This document shows positions 41,283 through 49,820 of a stretch of DNA of 64,000 nt, in pieces. The DNA comes from Sphingobium sp. 15-1. GTDB taxonomy: Bacteria; Pseudomonadota; Alphaproteobacteria; Sphingomonadales; Sphingomonadaceae. Position 1 is the stretch's first letter. The number at the start of each line of letters is the position of its first letter. The stretch lies in contig NZ_JABXJG010000003.1 in NCBI RefSeq assembly GCF_013375535.1, forward strand, positions 1 to 64,000, in the 5' to 3' direction. The notes beneath the pieces are model-generated. The model ran no database searches and was not told the origin of the DNA. It saw nothing but the letters and a program-made list of their open reading frames with translations. The position numbers and the translations under genes were made by a program.

Positions 41283-42365
41283 ATGACTTCCAGTAATGTT
41301 CCGCAGGACGACGGGATCGTGTCGACCGTCAACCGGGAAGCCGAAGCGGGTCGGATGCCGTTTTACGAGAAGGCTATCGCGCAGAATCTCGCGCCCTTAT
41401 GGCGCGTTCTTCACGGCCTCGTAACCGATCAACCCCGGCCGAACGCGCTTCCTGCGCATTGGAGCTATGCCGCCATCAAGCCCTATTTGATGGAGGCGTG
41501 TGACATCATTTCGACCGAGGAGGCCGAGCGCAGGGTGTTGGTCCTGGAGAATCCGGGATTGCGGGGCCAGTCGCGTATCACCCCCAGCCTGTTTGCCGGC
41601 CTGCAGATCATCCTGCCTGGCGAGATCGCGCCGGCGCATCGTCATGTCGCATCCGCACTACGTTTTATCGTTGAAGGAAGCGGGGCCTACACTGCGGTCG
41701 CTGGAGAAAAGACAATGATGGAGCCGGGCGATTTCGTCATTACGCCGTCGTGGACGTGGCATGATCATGGCAACCCGTCGCCAAATCCAATGGTGTGGCT
41801 CGACGGGCTGGACATGCACGTGGTCAACATTTTGAGCGCCAGTTTCCGTGAGTCCTATGACGGTAAGGAGCAGGCGATCACGCGGGAGCAGGGCGCATCC
41901 TTCGCCGAAGCGGGATGCAACCTTCTGCCTGTCGATTATAAGCAGGAAACGCTGACGTCGCCGCTTTTCAACTATCCCTATCGGATCAGCCGGGACGCGC
42001 TCGACCGTATGTCCCGCTCACGCGATCCCGACCTCCATCACGCGTATAAGATGCTGTATATCAATCCCGTTAACGGCGGTCCGGCGATGCCAACGCTCAC
42101 GACGGCCATCCAGCTTGTTCCCAAGGGATTCACGACCTCCCCGTACAAATCCACCGCAGGAACTGTCTTCTCGGTCGTAGAAGGTGCGGGCAGCGTGGTG
42201 ATCGGCGACGCGTGCTTCGATTTTGAACCAAGGGATCATTTTGTCGTGCCGAGCTGGGTTCCTTTCACCCTTTCGGCCGATCAGGATGCGGTGTTGTTCA
42301 GCTATTCTGATCGGGTCATTCAGGAAAAACTAGATATCTTTCGGGAGATGCGCGGCAATGCGTAA
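41283..42365 (+). CDS. Gentisate 1,2-dioxygenase
   Basis: A 360-residue bicupin. The N-terminal cupin has the iron ligands His119 and His121 in APAHRHVASALRFIVEG and His160 in WTWHDHG, the family signature of gentisate and related 1,2-dioxygenases. The C-terminal cupin (TAGTVFSVVEGAGSVVIGD) lacks the His triad, as is usual. The enzyme opens the ring of gentisate (2,5-dihydroxybenzoate) with O2 to give maleylpyruvate. Relatives also take salicylate or 1-hydroxy-2-naphthoate, so the exact substrate is not certain. The hydrolase gene downstream overlaps its end by 8 bases, which supports a gentisate-type pathway. Confidence 0.88.
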   Translation: MTSSNVPQDDGIVSTVNREAEAGRMPFYEKAIAQNLAPLWRVLHGLVTDQPRPNALPAHWSYAAIKPYLMEACDIISTEEAERRVLVLENPGLRGQSRITPSLFAGLQIILPGEIAPAHRHVASALRFIVEGSGAYTAVAGEKTMMEPGDFVITPSWTWHDHGNPSPNPMVWLDGLDMHVVNILSASFRESYDGKEQAITREQGASFAEAGCNLLPVDYKQETLTSPLFNYPYRISRDALDRMSRSRDPDLHHAYKMLYINPVNGGPAMPTLTTAIQLVPKGFTTSPYKSTAGTVFSVVEGAGSVVIGDACFDFEPRDHFVVPSWVPFTLSADQDAVLFSYSDRVIQEKLDIFREMRGNA

Positions 42366-43059
42366 TGACGAGTATATTTTTGACGCCCCGCCGGTGGTCA
42401 GCGTCGCCATTCAGGGTGAAGACAAACGTTTTCCCGTGCGTCGTATCTATTGCGTTGGCCGGAATTATGCCGAGCATATTCGCGAGATGGGGGCCGATGA
42501 ACGCGAAAACCCTTTCTTCTTTCAGAAGCCTGCGGATGCGATTGTTGAGGATGGCGCTGCCGTTGCCTATCCGCCGTTTACGAAGGATTTCCAGTATGAG
42601 ATCGAGCTGGTCCTGGCCATTGGCAAGGGCGGCGTAGAAATCGCAGTCGAGGATGCGGCGAACCATATCTTCGGCATCGCTGCCGGGATCGACCTGACCC
42701 GTCGCGACGTGCAGATCCAGGCCCGCAAGACCGGCCGCCCGTGGGAGATCGGAAAGTCGTTCGACGCATCGGCTCCGATCGGCGCAATTGTTCCGTTGAA
42801 GGAAGGGTTTTTGCCGGACAAGGGCGCCTTGTCGCTCCGCGTCAACGACGAAATCCGCCAGAAGGCTGACATCTCCGACATGATCTGGAACTCGGCCGAA
42901 ATCGTTTCTCAGCTTTCGAGGCAATATGCCCTCGTTGCGGGTGACCTGATCTACACCGGCACTCCCGCTGGCGTCGGGCCGGTCGTTCCTGGCGACGAGG
43001 TCGTCGGGGAGATCAAGGGAGTCGGAACGATCCGCGTGACCATCACCGATCCGCGTTAA
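42358..43059 (+). CDS. Fumarylacetoacetate-hydrolase-family enzyme (fumarylpyruvate hydrolase-like)
   Basis: A 233-residue FAH-family protein: IYCVGRNYAEHIREMG at the front, ENPFFFQKPADAIV, the metal ligands in YEIELVLAIGKGG and GIAAGIDLTRRDVQ, and IYTGTPAGVGPVVPGDEV at the end. This size and sequence match fumarylpyruvate hydrolases of gentisate operons, which split fumarylpyruvate into fumarate and pyruvate. It could also hydrolyse maleylpyruvate directly. The start overlaps the dioxygenase stop, so they are co-translated. Confidence 0.87.
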   Translation: MRNDEYIFDAPPVVSVAIQGEDKRFPVRRIYCVGRNYAEHIREMGADERENPFFFQKPADAIVEDGAAVAYPPFTKDFQYEIELVLAIGKGGVEIAVEDAANHIFGIAAGIDLTRRDVQIQARKTGRPWEIGKSFDASAPIGAIVPLKEGFLPDKGALSLRVNDEIRQKADISDMIWNSAEIVSQLSRQYALVAGDLIYTGTPAGVGPVVPGDEVVGEIKGVGTIRVTITDPR

Positions 43060-43084
43060 GGCGGGCTGAACGGAGGATCTGATC

Positions 43085-43762
43085 GTGAAGTCAGGATGCG
43101 TAGTGCGGGATATTCGACGCGCGGAGGCAGCCGTGATCGACGGGCTTGCTGCGGCCGGGGTCTCCACGGTTCATGAAGCGCAGGGCCGTACCGGCCTGTT
43201 GGCGAGCACCATCCGGCCCATCTACGCCGGGGCGCGGATCGCCGGGTCGGCCGTCACAATTTCGGCCCCGCCTGGCGATAACTGGATGCTTCATGTGGCG
43301 ATCGAGCTATTGCAGCCAGGCGACATATTGGTTCTGCAGCCCACCAGCCCCTGCGATGATGGATATTTCGGCGACCTGCTGGCGACGTCGGCGTTGGCGC
43401 GGGGATGTCGCGGCCTGGTGATCAACGCCGGGGTCAGAGACGTTCGCGACCTTACCGCGATGGGATTCCCGGTCTGGTCTAAGACAATCTGCGCGCAAGG
43501 CACTGTCAAGGCCACATTGGGATCGGTCAATATTCCCATCGTCTGTGCCGGCGCAGCGATCGAGCCGGGCGATGTCATCGTCGCGGATGATGATGGCGTA
43601 TGCGTTGTCAAGCGCGGGGAGGCCGCGTCGGTGCTAGTCGCCGCCCAAACTCGCGAGAAGAATGAGGAGACCAAGCGTGCCCGGCTGGCGGCCGGTGAAC
43701 TGGGGCTCGACATCTATCAGATGCGGGAGACGCTGGCGGCAAAAGGACTCAGCTACGAATAG
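43085..43762 (+). CDS. RraA/LigK-family 4-carboxy-4-hydroxy-2-oxoadipate (HMG/CHA) aldolase-like protein
   Basis: A GTG start after GGAGG gives 225 residues. The protein has GVSTVHEAQGRTGLLASTIR, GDNWMLHVAIELLQPGDILV, ARGCRGLVINAGVRDVRDL and VIVADDDGVCVVKRG, the pattern of class II pyruvate aldolases of the HMG/CHA type (LigK, GalC, ProA). The metal-site Arg-Asp pair lies in GVRDVRDL. These enzymes split tertiary hydroxy-oxo acids to pyruvate plus oxaloacetate or pyruvate and decarboxylate oxaloacetate. In a gentisate operon it may clear a side product; its fit is unusual because the known pathway has no such step. Confidence 0.85.
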   Translation: MKSGCVVRDIRRAEAAVIDGLAAAGVSTVHEAQGRTGLLASTIRPIYAGARIAGSAVTISAPPGDNWMLHVAIELLQPGDILVLQPTSPCDDGYFGDLLATSALARGCRGLVINAGVRDVRDLTAMGFPVWSKTICAQGTVKATLGSVNIPIVCAGAAIEPGDVIVADDDGVCVVKRGEAASVLVAAQTREKNEETKRARLAAGELGLDIYQMRETLAAKGLSYE

Positions 43763-43863
43763 GGTGCGAGCCGATGATTGCGCGGGGGGCGGACGATATT
43801 GGCAACAGCAATTCTGGGATCTGGAGCCCATCATTCCGCCGACGTCGGGATAACCGCCGCGCC

Positions 43864-45132
43864 TCACCATTCCAGCGGCACTGATGTCGTGAACCGCAGC
43901 GGAAGGCCGGGCGCATAGGTGACTGGCTGAGACGGCGTCAGGCGGAAATCGGGCAGACGGATGAGCAGTTCGCTGAGCGCGACACGGGCCTGCATTCTCG
44001 CCAACTGGCTGCCGATGCAATTGTGACGACCAAAGCCGAAGGCGAGATGCTGACCGGCATTTGCCCGGGACAGATCGAACGTGCCTGGATTGTCGAACTG
44101 GTCGGCATCCATCCCTGCGCCGTTTAACATTGCGTAGACGATCGATCCGGCAGGGATGTCGATCCCCCTGATGACCACATCCTGTTTTACGCGGCGAAGC
44201 AGGCCCAGCGCGGAGCCCCTCATGCGAAGGGTTTCCTCGATCAACTGCGATATCAGCGACGGATCGTCCTGGAGCCGGCGCCGCTGCTCTGGATTATCAT
44301 TCAGCAGAATGATCGCCTGACTGATGATGTTGGCGGTCGTATCATGCCCGGCCGCGATCAAATTCGGAATGTTGACAACGGCGGTGGCATCGGAAACCTG
44401 GTAGTCGCCGTTGGCATCCTTTAGTGCCAGCAGCGTCGAAAAAACGTCGGTTCCGGGCGCCTGCCGCAGCCTGGACACATATTCCTTGAAATAGCTTTTG
44501 GCCTTCAACAGGTTTGTCCAGTGCTTGCGCAGGTCTTCCGGCGACATTGGGTGCGCAGCCGCAGGCTCTTCTTGCGGAGAGCGGCGAACCGACAGCATAG
44601 TCATGAAGTCGTCGCTCCATCCACGAAACAGAGCACTATGCTCGTCTGGAACGCCGAAAGTCTTGACAATGATTGATAGTGCGAGCGGGTAGCTATACTC
44701 GCTCATCAGCTCACACCGACCATTGGCGATGAAGCCATCGATCAGCCGGCGCGCTTGCTCCCGGACTGCGGGTTCCAGATCCGACACCATTTTGTGCGTG
44801 AATACACTGGCAAGCGGCTGGCGCAGCACGTTATGTTCGGGCCGATCCATGCTCAAAAGCAGTTCGTGATCGGTAAAGTCTCGTACGTGCGGGGCGAGGT
44901 CAGCCGGGGGTGGCAAGAAGCCAAAAACCTTGCTCGAAAATGTGTCGGCGTCCTTCAGCACAGTCTTGACGTCGTTATATTTGCTGACGATCCAAAGCGC
45001 CAATGGCTCGTAGAAAAATACAGGCGCTGTGGCATGGATCCGCTTCACCGTCGGATAGGGATCGTGGATGTATGATGTATCGAACGGGTTGAACCAGCTA
45101 AAGTCGGTTGCTTCAAAACTTACGTCGTGCAT
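43864..45132 (-). CDS. Cytochrome P450 monooxygenase
   Basis: A 422-residue bacterial P450 with I-helix AAGHDTTA (about 260-267), K-helix EETLR, and heme loop FGFGRHNCIGS (about 364-374). GAGGA precedes the ATG. It is divergent from the AraC-type regulator gene at 45279 and probably under its control. No ferredoxin gene is adjacent. It would hydroxylate or O-demethylate the incoming compound; the substrate is unknown. It is only distantly like the P450 at 28987. Confidence 0.92.
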   Translation of the reverse strand: MHDVSFEATDFSWFNPFDTSYIHDPYPTVKRIHATAPVFFYEPLALWIVSKYNDVKTVLKDADTFSSKVFGFLPPPADLAPHVRDFTDHELLLSMDRPEHNVLRQPLASVFTHKMVSDLEPAVREQARRLIDGFIANGRCELMSEYSYPLALSIIVKTFGVPDEHSALFRGWSDDFMTMLSVRRSPQEEPAAAHPMSPEDLRKHWTNLLKAKSYFKEYVSRLRQAPGTDVFSTLLALKDANGDYQVSDATAVVNIPNLIAAGHDTTANIISQAIILLNDNPEQRRRLQDDPSLISQLIEETLRMRGSALGLLRRVKQDVVIRGIDIPAGSIVYAMLNGAGMDADQFDNPGTFDLSRANAGQHLAFGFGRHNCIGSQLARMQARVALSELLIRLPDFRLTPSQPVTYAPGLPLRFTTSVPLEW

Positions 45133-45278
45133 CGCACATCCTCTTTACGATTTATCCCGATGCAAAGCATCGTCATTGCCGCCACTCATGCGGAGGCGAG
45201 CATTTTGCATTGTAAGAACCGATTGACCTATAAGCAAAACCGCCAGATATTTGTTATTTTGCGCCAGGCGAGGATTAT

Positions 45279-46304
45279 ATGCGGCGGGAGACCTATCACA
45301 AGATCAGCCTGTCCAATGTCAGCGTCAGGATCATGGCGGATATTCTCCGTAGCGCCGGCCTGGACAGCGCCGCCGCGTTTCGCGCGGCCGATCTTTCGCC
45401 GGAGGTTGCTGAAACTCTGGACGCCACTCTTTCCGGCGGTCAGGAGTTGCGATTCCAGCGTGCGTTCGCGACGATGACGGTAGACCGGCCCGAATTATGG
45501 ATCGCCGCCGGATCGCGGTATAACCTCCTGACACTGGACAATATCGGGCTGGCGATGCTCAGCGCTCCCTGTCTGAAGGATATGCTCGATATCGTTCATC
45601 TGAGCGAATTGGAATTCACCTTCTCCACCTTTGCTTCGGTGCGAGTAGAGCGGGGGCAGGCGGGGATGGAAATGTCCCTGGACGAGGTGCCGGATGATCT
45701 GAAGCATTTCACCGTTTGCCGCGATGTAGCCCTCGCGACCCGGTCGCTTGATCACATTTGGGGCGGGGCATTCCCCTTGACGGCCGTCGAACTTGAATTT
45801 CCGCAAGCCTATTCAGGCTTATTCTCCTTCATCCGGGCACCACTTACGTTCGGTGCGCCAAAGACGCGCTGGCTCTGGGCTCCCGAGTTGTTGAATCGGC
45901 CCTTGCCCCACGCCAATGAACTTCTTTACCGGTCCTATCTGGCCAGAACCCGCGAAAGCATTGCACAATTGGAGCTGGACGAGGATATCGGAGGGCATGT
46001 TGCGCGCATTCTCGTTGCGTCCTTCCCCGATATGCTTGCTCTTCCCGCGGTCGCAAAACGTCTGGGCAAGTCACCCCGGGCTCTGCAACGGGCATTGCAA
46101 GAGCGCCATTTGCAATTTCGCGACCTCGCCAATGAGGCGCGGATTGATCGCGCGCGGCAGCTTTTGCGCACGACTGCGCTTCCGGTGTCGGAGGTATCGT
46201 TGCAGGTCGGCTATGGCGATGTGTCGAGCTTCAGCCATGCGTTCAGGCGCGTGACAGGCAGGACGCCCCGGGAGTATCGGATGCACATGCCTGGCGCATC
46301 CTGA
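45279..46304 (+). CDS. AraC-family transcriptional regulator
   Basis: A 341-residue protein: an N-terminal ligand domain of the 'arabinose-binding domain of AraC-like' type seen in OruR/ArgR-like regulators (LRSAGLDSAAAFRAADLSPE), and a C-terminal double HTH (ALPAVAKRLGKSPRALQRAL, SEVSLQVGYGDVSSFSHAFR, RVTGRTPREYR). AGGCGAGG lies upstream of the ATG. It lies between the divergent P450 gene and the convergent SDR operon and is the only regulator seen in the 44-64 kb block, so it may control the whole supercluster. Confidence 0.92.
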   Translation: MRRETYHKISLSNVSVRIMADILRSAGLDSAAAFRAADLSPEVAETLDATLSGGQELRFQRAFATMTVDRPELWIAAGSRYNLLTLDNIGLAMLSAPCLKDMLDIVHLSELEFTFSTFASVRVERGQAGMEMSLDEVPDDLKHFTVCRDVALATRSLDHIWGGAFPLTAVELEFPQAYSGLFSFIRAPLTFGAPKTRWLWAPELLNRPLPHANELLYRSYLARTRESIAQLELDEDIGGHVARILVASFPDMLALPAVAKRLGKSPRALQRALQERHLQFRDLANEARIDRARQLLRTTALPVSEVSLQVGYGDVSSFSHAFRRVTGRTPREYRMHMPGAS

Positions 46305-46317
46305 TGCTGTGCGGTCG

Positions 46318-47082
46318 TCACCAGGCGCTTGCGCCGCCGTCCACGGTCAGGTCGGTGCCAGTGACCCAACTTGCCTCGTCCGAGCAAAGATAGACGAGCG
46401 CCCAGGCGACGTCCTCGGCCGTTCCATGCCTCCGGATCATGGATTTGTTCAGGGCTGCATCCTTGAAGCCGGGCACATGATCGAAGGCCAGCTGCGCCGA
46501 TGCGGTTTGAATGGCGCCGGGGGAGACGGTGTTGGCACGGATGCCATGCGGGGCTCCTTCAAGGGCGAGCTGTCGTGTGAAGGACAGGATGCCGCCCTTG
46601 CCCGCGGCGTGAGCGGCGGCCCCCAGGGAGGGCGTGGCGTTCCAGGCCGCCAACGAAGCGAAATTGACAATGGCACCGCCGCCCTGCGCCACCATGTGCG
46701 GCCAGGCTGCCGTCACCGGCAAGAAGACGATGTCCAGTTCGCCTTTCATCGTCCTTTGCCATTGGGAAAGGGACATGTCGCCGACTGGAGCGAATTCGAC
46801 GAAGCCGGCCGCGGTGACGAGGCTGTCGATGCGCCCATGCCTGGCTATGACAGCGTCCATCAAGGCCTTTGCGCCTGCTTCACCGGTCAGATCGATGCTG
46901 ACAGCCTCTATGGTCGTGCCATCGGCCTTTGCGCGCTTAACCGTCTCCCCCAGGCCCGCCTGGTCCAAGTCGGTGGCCACGACCGTCGCTCCTTCCCTGG
47001 CGAAGAGCAAGGCGGCGCCTTGTCCCAATCCTGTTGCCGCGCCGGTTATGACCGCAACTTTCCCTGCCAGCCGGTCCGCCAT
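46318..47082 (-). CDS. SDR-family protein with altered catalytic residues
   Basis: A 254-residue SDR-fold protein with a normal cofactor motif (VITGAATGLGQG, 11-22). The active site is unusual: the Tyr of the YxxxK motif is His158 (HAAGKGG, Lys162 kept), and the catalytic Asn position in the 'xNLxxxF' strand reads Glu115 (GELDIVFLPV). The Ser143 is kept, two residues further from the HxxxK than usual. The C-terminus DLTVDGGASAW is normal. It may use a different proton relay, or be a non-reductive lyase, dehydratase or isomerase. The disrupted SDR at 36572-40149 shares both changes. It is last in the leftward operon from 49322. Confidence 0.85.
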   Translation of the reverse strand: MADRLAGKVAVITGAATGLGQGAALLFAREGATVVATDLDQAGLGETVKRAKADGTTIEAVSIDLTGEAGAKALMDAVIARHGRIDSLVTAAGFVEFAPVGDMSLSQWQRTMKGELDIVFLPVTAAWPHMVAQGGGAIVNFASLAAWNATPSLGAAAHAAGKGGILSFTRQLALEGAPHGIRANTVSPGAIQTASAQLAFDHVPGFKDAALNKSMIRRHGTAEDVAWALVYLCSDEASWVTGTDLTVDGGASAW

Positions 47083-47115
47083 GTTCGTCCTCCCTTTTGC
47101 CTTGTTTGCGCGGGT

Positions 47116-47523
47116 TCAATGCAGCTCGGCGAGCGCTTCCCCCAAAGCAGCACCAATGACCTTCTGGCCATAGGCGCTGTCGAAATATTCCGCTATGCGC
47201 ACGATCTTCGAGTCCGACAGGGCTATCCAGTGGGAGATGGTGTTCTTATATTCGTCGCCATTATGCAGCCTACAGTCGGTCAGGGACTCAACCGCGACAT
47301 AATCGCCCTCACCGATCAAGCGCAGCGGCGTGATGACCATCCCGCGTCCGTCGAAGATCTTTTGAAAGGCGGCGCTCAAATGGGGGAGCTGCGGCGTTAC
47401 GTCGCCCATGCCGCAGATCCACCAGCAAAAATCATCGCTTCCATATTCGCGGACAGCTTCCATCATGCCTTTGGCGGAAACAGCCGCCAGGAAGGCGGTG
47501 ACGACCGCTTTGTTGTCGTTCAT
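47116..47523 (-). CDS. NTF2-fold (SnoaL/ketosteroid-isomerase-like) protein
   Basis: I prefer the ATG at 47523 (MNDNKAVVTAF), six bases after GAGG; an in-frame ATG at 47538 adds five residues. The 135-residue protein shows the fold pattern: NKAVVTAFLAAVSAKGMMEA, DDFCWWICGMGDV, YVAVESLTDCRLHNGDEY and HWIALSDSKIVRIAEYFDS. Members isomerise, dehydrate or hydrolyse polyketides, steroids or epoxides. It lies 33 bases before the altered SDR in the same operon, so it may act on the same intermediate. The reaction cannot be named. Confidence 0.8.
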   Translation of the reverse strand: MNDNKAVVTAFLAAVSAKGMMEAVREYGSDDFCWWICGMGDVTPQLPHLSAAFQKIFDGRGMVITPLRLIGEGDYVAVESLTDCRLHNGDEYKNTISHWIALSDSKIVRIAEYFDSAYGQKVIGAALGEALAELH

Positions 47524-47565
47524 ACTTGCCTCGCTCATTGCAGGAATGTGCCTTGGGGAATAATA

Positions 47566-48441
47566 TCAGGCGCTGACCGCTTCCTGCCATTGCGCGGCGC
47601 ATTCCGCGACATAGTCGACATGGCTGCGGGGAGGGCGGCCGAGCAATTGGGTGAGGATTTCCAGCTCCTCCGCATTGCCAAGCATACCGTGAATCTTGAT
47701 TTCCTCGAACATGGCGCCCAGATCATCGACCACCCATGGCGCGAGATAGGGCTTTACGACCGCCTGCCACTGGCTGGTGTCGTCTTCATATCTTATGGGC
47801 CGGCCCAGCGCCCGCGCCCAGGTTTCGGCGCATTGCGGACCGTTGAGATTCTCAGGGCCGATGAGGGCGTAATTTTTTCCGCCATGGCCGTCCGATGTGA
47901 GGATCTTCGCCGCAGCATCTGCGATGTCGCGTACGTCGACGCGCCAGCAGCCCACATCGCCGATGGGGTTCAGGTAGATGCTGTGGTTCATCAGTGCATA
48001 GCGCGAATATTCGTCATTCTGAAAAAAGTGATTGGGACTGATGATGGTGTGGATCAATCCCGACGTTTTGACCGCCGCCTCAATCGCCAGCTTGGAACCC
48101 AGATGGGGAAGGTGGTGCAGATGTCCGATACTATGCGTCGATTGATAGACGAAACGCTGCACGCCGGCGGCTTTCGCCATGGCGACCACCAACAGGCCTT
48201 CGACAGTTTCATAAGTCGTCGCAGCGTTCAACATGAACACCGCTTCTATGCCGTTGAACACAGTGCGAGCGCCATCGGGATCGCCGACGACATCGGCCAC
48301 CACCGCTTCGGCGTCAGCTGGCACAAGGCTGGCGCGATCCGCGTTGCGCACCAGTACCCGAACCGACTGTCCCTGATCGAGCAGATTCCTTACCAGATGA
48401 CTGCCGACATTTCCGGTGCCGCCAAGAACGAGAATGGTCAT
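47566..48441 (-). CDS. NmrA-like NAD(P)-binding oxidoreductase (atypical SDR)
   Basis: The start is the ATG at 48441 (MTILVLGGTGNVGSHLVRNL), which overlaps the upstream hydrolase stop as ATGA; the longer frame has no support. This gives 291 residues. The Rossmann motif GGTGNVG and the segment FVYQSTHSIGHLHHLPHLGS fit the NmrA/isoflavone-reductase type. These atypical SDRs reduce quinones, double bonds or serve as redox sensors. Its central place in the operon argues for a catabolic enzyme. The substrate is unknown. Confidence 0.85.
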   Translation of the reverse strand: MTILVLGGTGNVGSHLVRNLLDQGQSVRVLVRNADRASLVPADAEAVVADVVGDPDGARTVFNGIEAVFMLNAATTYETVEGLLVVAMAKAAGVQRFVYQSTHSIGHLHHLPHLGSKLAIEAAVKTSGLIHTIISPNHFFQNDEYSRYALMNHSIYLNPIGDVGCWRVDVRDIADAAAKILTSDGHGGKNYALIGPENLNGPQCAETWARALGRPIRYEDDTSQWQAVVKPYLAPWVVDDLGAMFEEIKIHGMLGNAEELEILTQLLGRPPRSHVDYVAECAAQWQEAVSA

Positions 48442-49322
48442 AGGCTTGATTCCTGATGGTTGGATGGTTGGTCTAAAAGAAATTGCAGCATCAGCGCCGC
48501 AATCTCTTCGGGCTGCTCGATGTTCGGACAATGGCCTCCATCTTCCAAGAGGGCGAGTTGGGCGCCGGGGATCTGGTTGACAAGTTCATCGGCGTAGCCG
48601 GGCAGGCGCAGCTTGTCGCGCGCGCCGGCGATAATGAGCGTCGGCGCGGTGATGTTGCTGTAGGGAGTCGTGTCCACATTGCCGAAATCGCTGCGCGGAG
48701 GCGCGGCGGGCGACCGGAAACGGGCTGCGGCGACGCTTTCCCATGCGCCTGGCGCGATGCTGATCGCGTGACGCCGCTTGATATAGGCCGGATCGCGATA
48801 CCAGACCGGATTTTCGAAAATGGCCTCCAGCACCTCCGCCATCGACGCTTCGCTGCCGTCATAGTCGAGCAGTCGCTGGCGATACGCATTGGCGGGCACG
48901 AAGCCGCCGCCGCTGATGGAAACCATGCGATCAATGGGAAGGCGGCATGGCTGTTCGCTTGCCATTTGCAGCAGGAATGTGCCGCCCATCGAGTTCCCCA
49001 CAAAATGCGCCTTATCGAGCGCCATCACTTCGACGAAGCGAGCGATATGCCAGAACATCCGCGCGCGCTTGCTTTCAAAGTCGTGGACCTTCGCCGTTTC
49101 GCCGAATCCGAGCCAGTCTGGTGCGATGATTCGGAAATGCGGCGCAAGGAGCGGGATCAGATATTCCCAGCATAGTTCGGCGTTGCCGCCAAATTCCCCG
49201 CTGTGAAGCATCACCAATGGCGGACCGTCGCCAGCGTCCAGATAATGAGTGCGGATGCCATCGATCTCGATAAAGCGGCTATGATACTGACGCATGACCG
49301 CTGGCACGGTGTAGGAAGTCAT
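48438..49322 (-). CDS. Alpha/beta hydrolase (meta-cleavage-product-hydrolase-like)
   Basis: A 294-residue alpha/beta hydrolase with the oxyanion region HSGEFGGNAEL (40-50), nucleophile Ser111 in GNSMGG, acid Asp236 in GARDKLRLPG and base His264 in GGHCPNIEQP. The closest general resemblance is to the C-C bond hydrolases of aromatic meta-cleavage pathways and to carboxylesterases. It leads the leftward operon (hydrolase, NmrA-like, NTF2-like, altered SDR). A paralogue sharing HSGEFG lies at 54064. With the BVMO nearby, it could hydrolyse the ester the BVMO makes. Confidence 0.88.
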   Translation of the reverse strand: MTSYTVPAVMRQYHSRFIEIDGIRTHYLDAGDGPPLVMLHSGEFGGNAELCWEYLIPLLAPHFRIIAPDWLGFGETAKVHDFESKRARMFWHIARFVEVMALDKAHFVGNSMGGTFLLQMASEQPCRLPIDRMVSISGGGFVPANAYRQRLLDYDGSEASMAEVLEAIFENPVWYRDPAYIKRRHAISIAPGAWESVAAARFRSPAAPPRSDFGNVDTTPYSNITAPTLIIAGARDKLRLPGYADELVNQIPGAQLALLEDGGHCPNIEQPEEIAALMLQFLLDQPSNHQESSL

Positions 49323-49820
49323 CGCTTCAAGTCCCTGTTTCTGTAAAGCAGGGCACCGCCCCGCTACATTGATTTTTGAGGAAAGATATGCCCCGGAACC
49401 ATAAGTTGTGCGTCAGATAGTCGAGGCGGCGTTCCCAGCCAACTCACCGGCCAAGTTGATTTTAAGCGTCGCTTTCATCTTGTGTGCTTGGTCGATTGCA
49501 AGCCATCTCCATCGGCCAGATTTTTGCTGGCTTCATCAATTTATATTGCGTGAGCGGTCAGGTCTCTTGCGGGTCAACGGCATCGACGGAAAGGTTGCAA
49601 TTTGTCCCACTCATCACCCATTGCAAATGTTCCTAAGCTAGAATACAATCCCATATGTGTACAGAATAGTCTGTGAGCCTCAGTTGCGCAAGCTCAAAAC
49701 ATGCTGGCAGTCGCGGGCGGCATGCCATGCAAGTCTATAGCCCTGGTTACTATATGACGGTGCAACCGTCTGGAGATTTGAATCACTCACCACAGCGCCT
49801 TTAATTTAACCGCTTGTGCG
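49323..49820. other. Divergent intergenic region, nothing specific
   Basis: About 500 AT-rich bases between the leftward hydrolase operon and the rightward AKR/BVMO genes. It must hold both promoters. I see no gene and no clear operator. Confidence 0.4.

Noticed and set aside
46309..48456. 715-codon open frame on the plus strand
   Set aside because: It lies antisense over three well-supported genes (SDR, NTF2-fold, NmrA-like), has no domain I recognise and arises from GC-rich codon use on the other strand.
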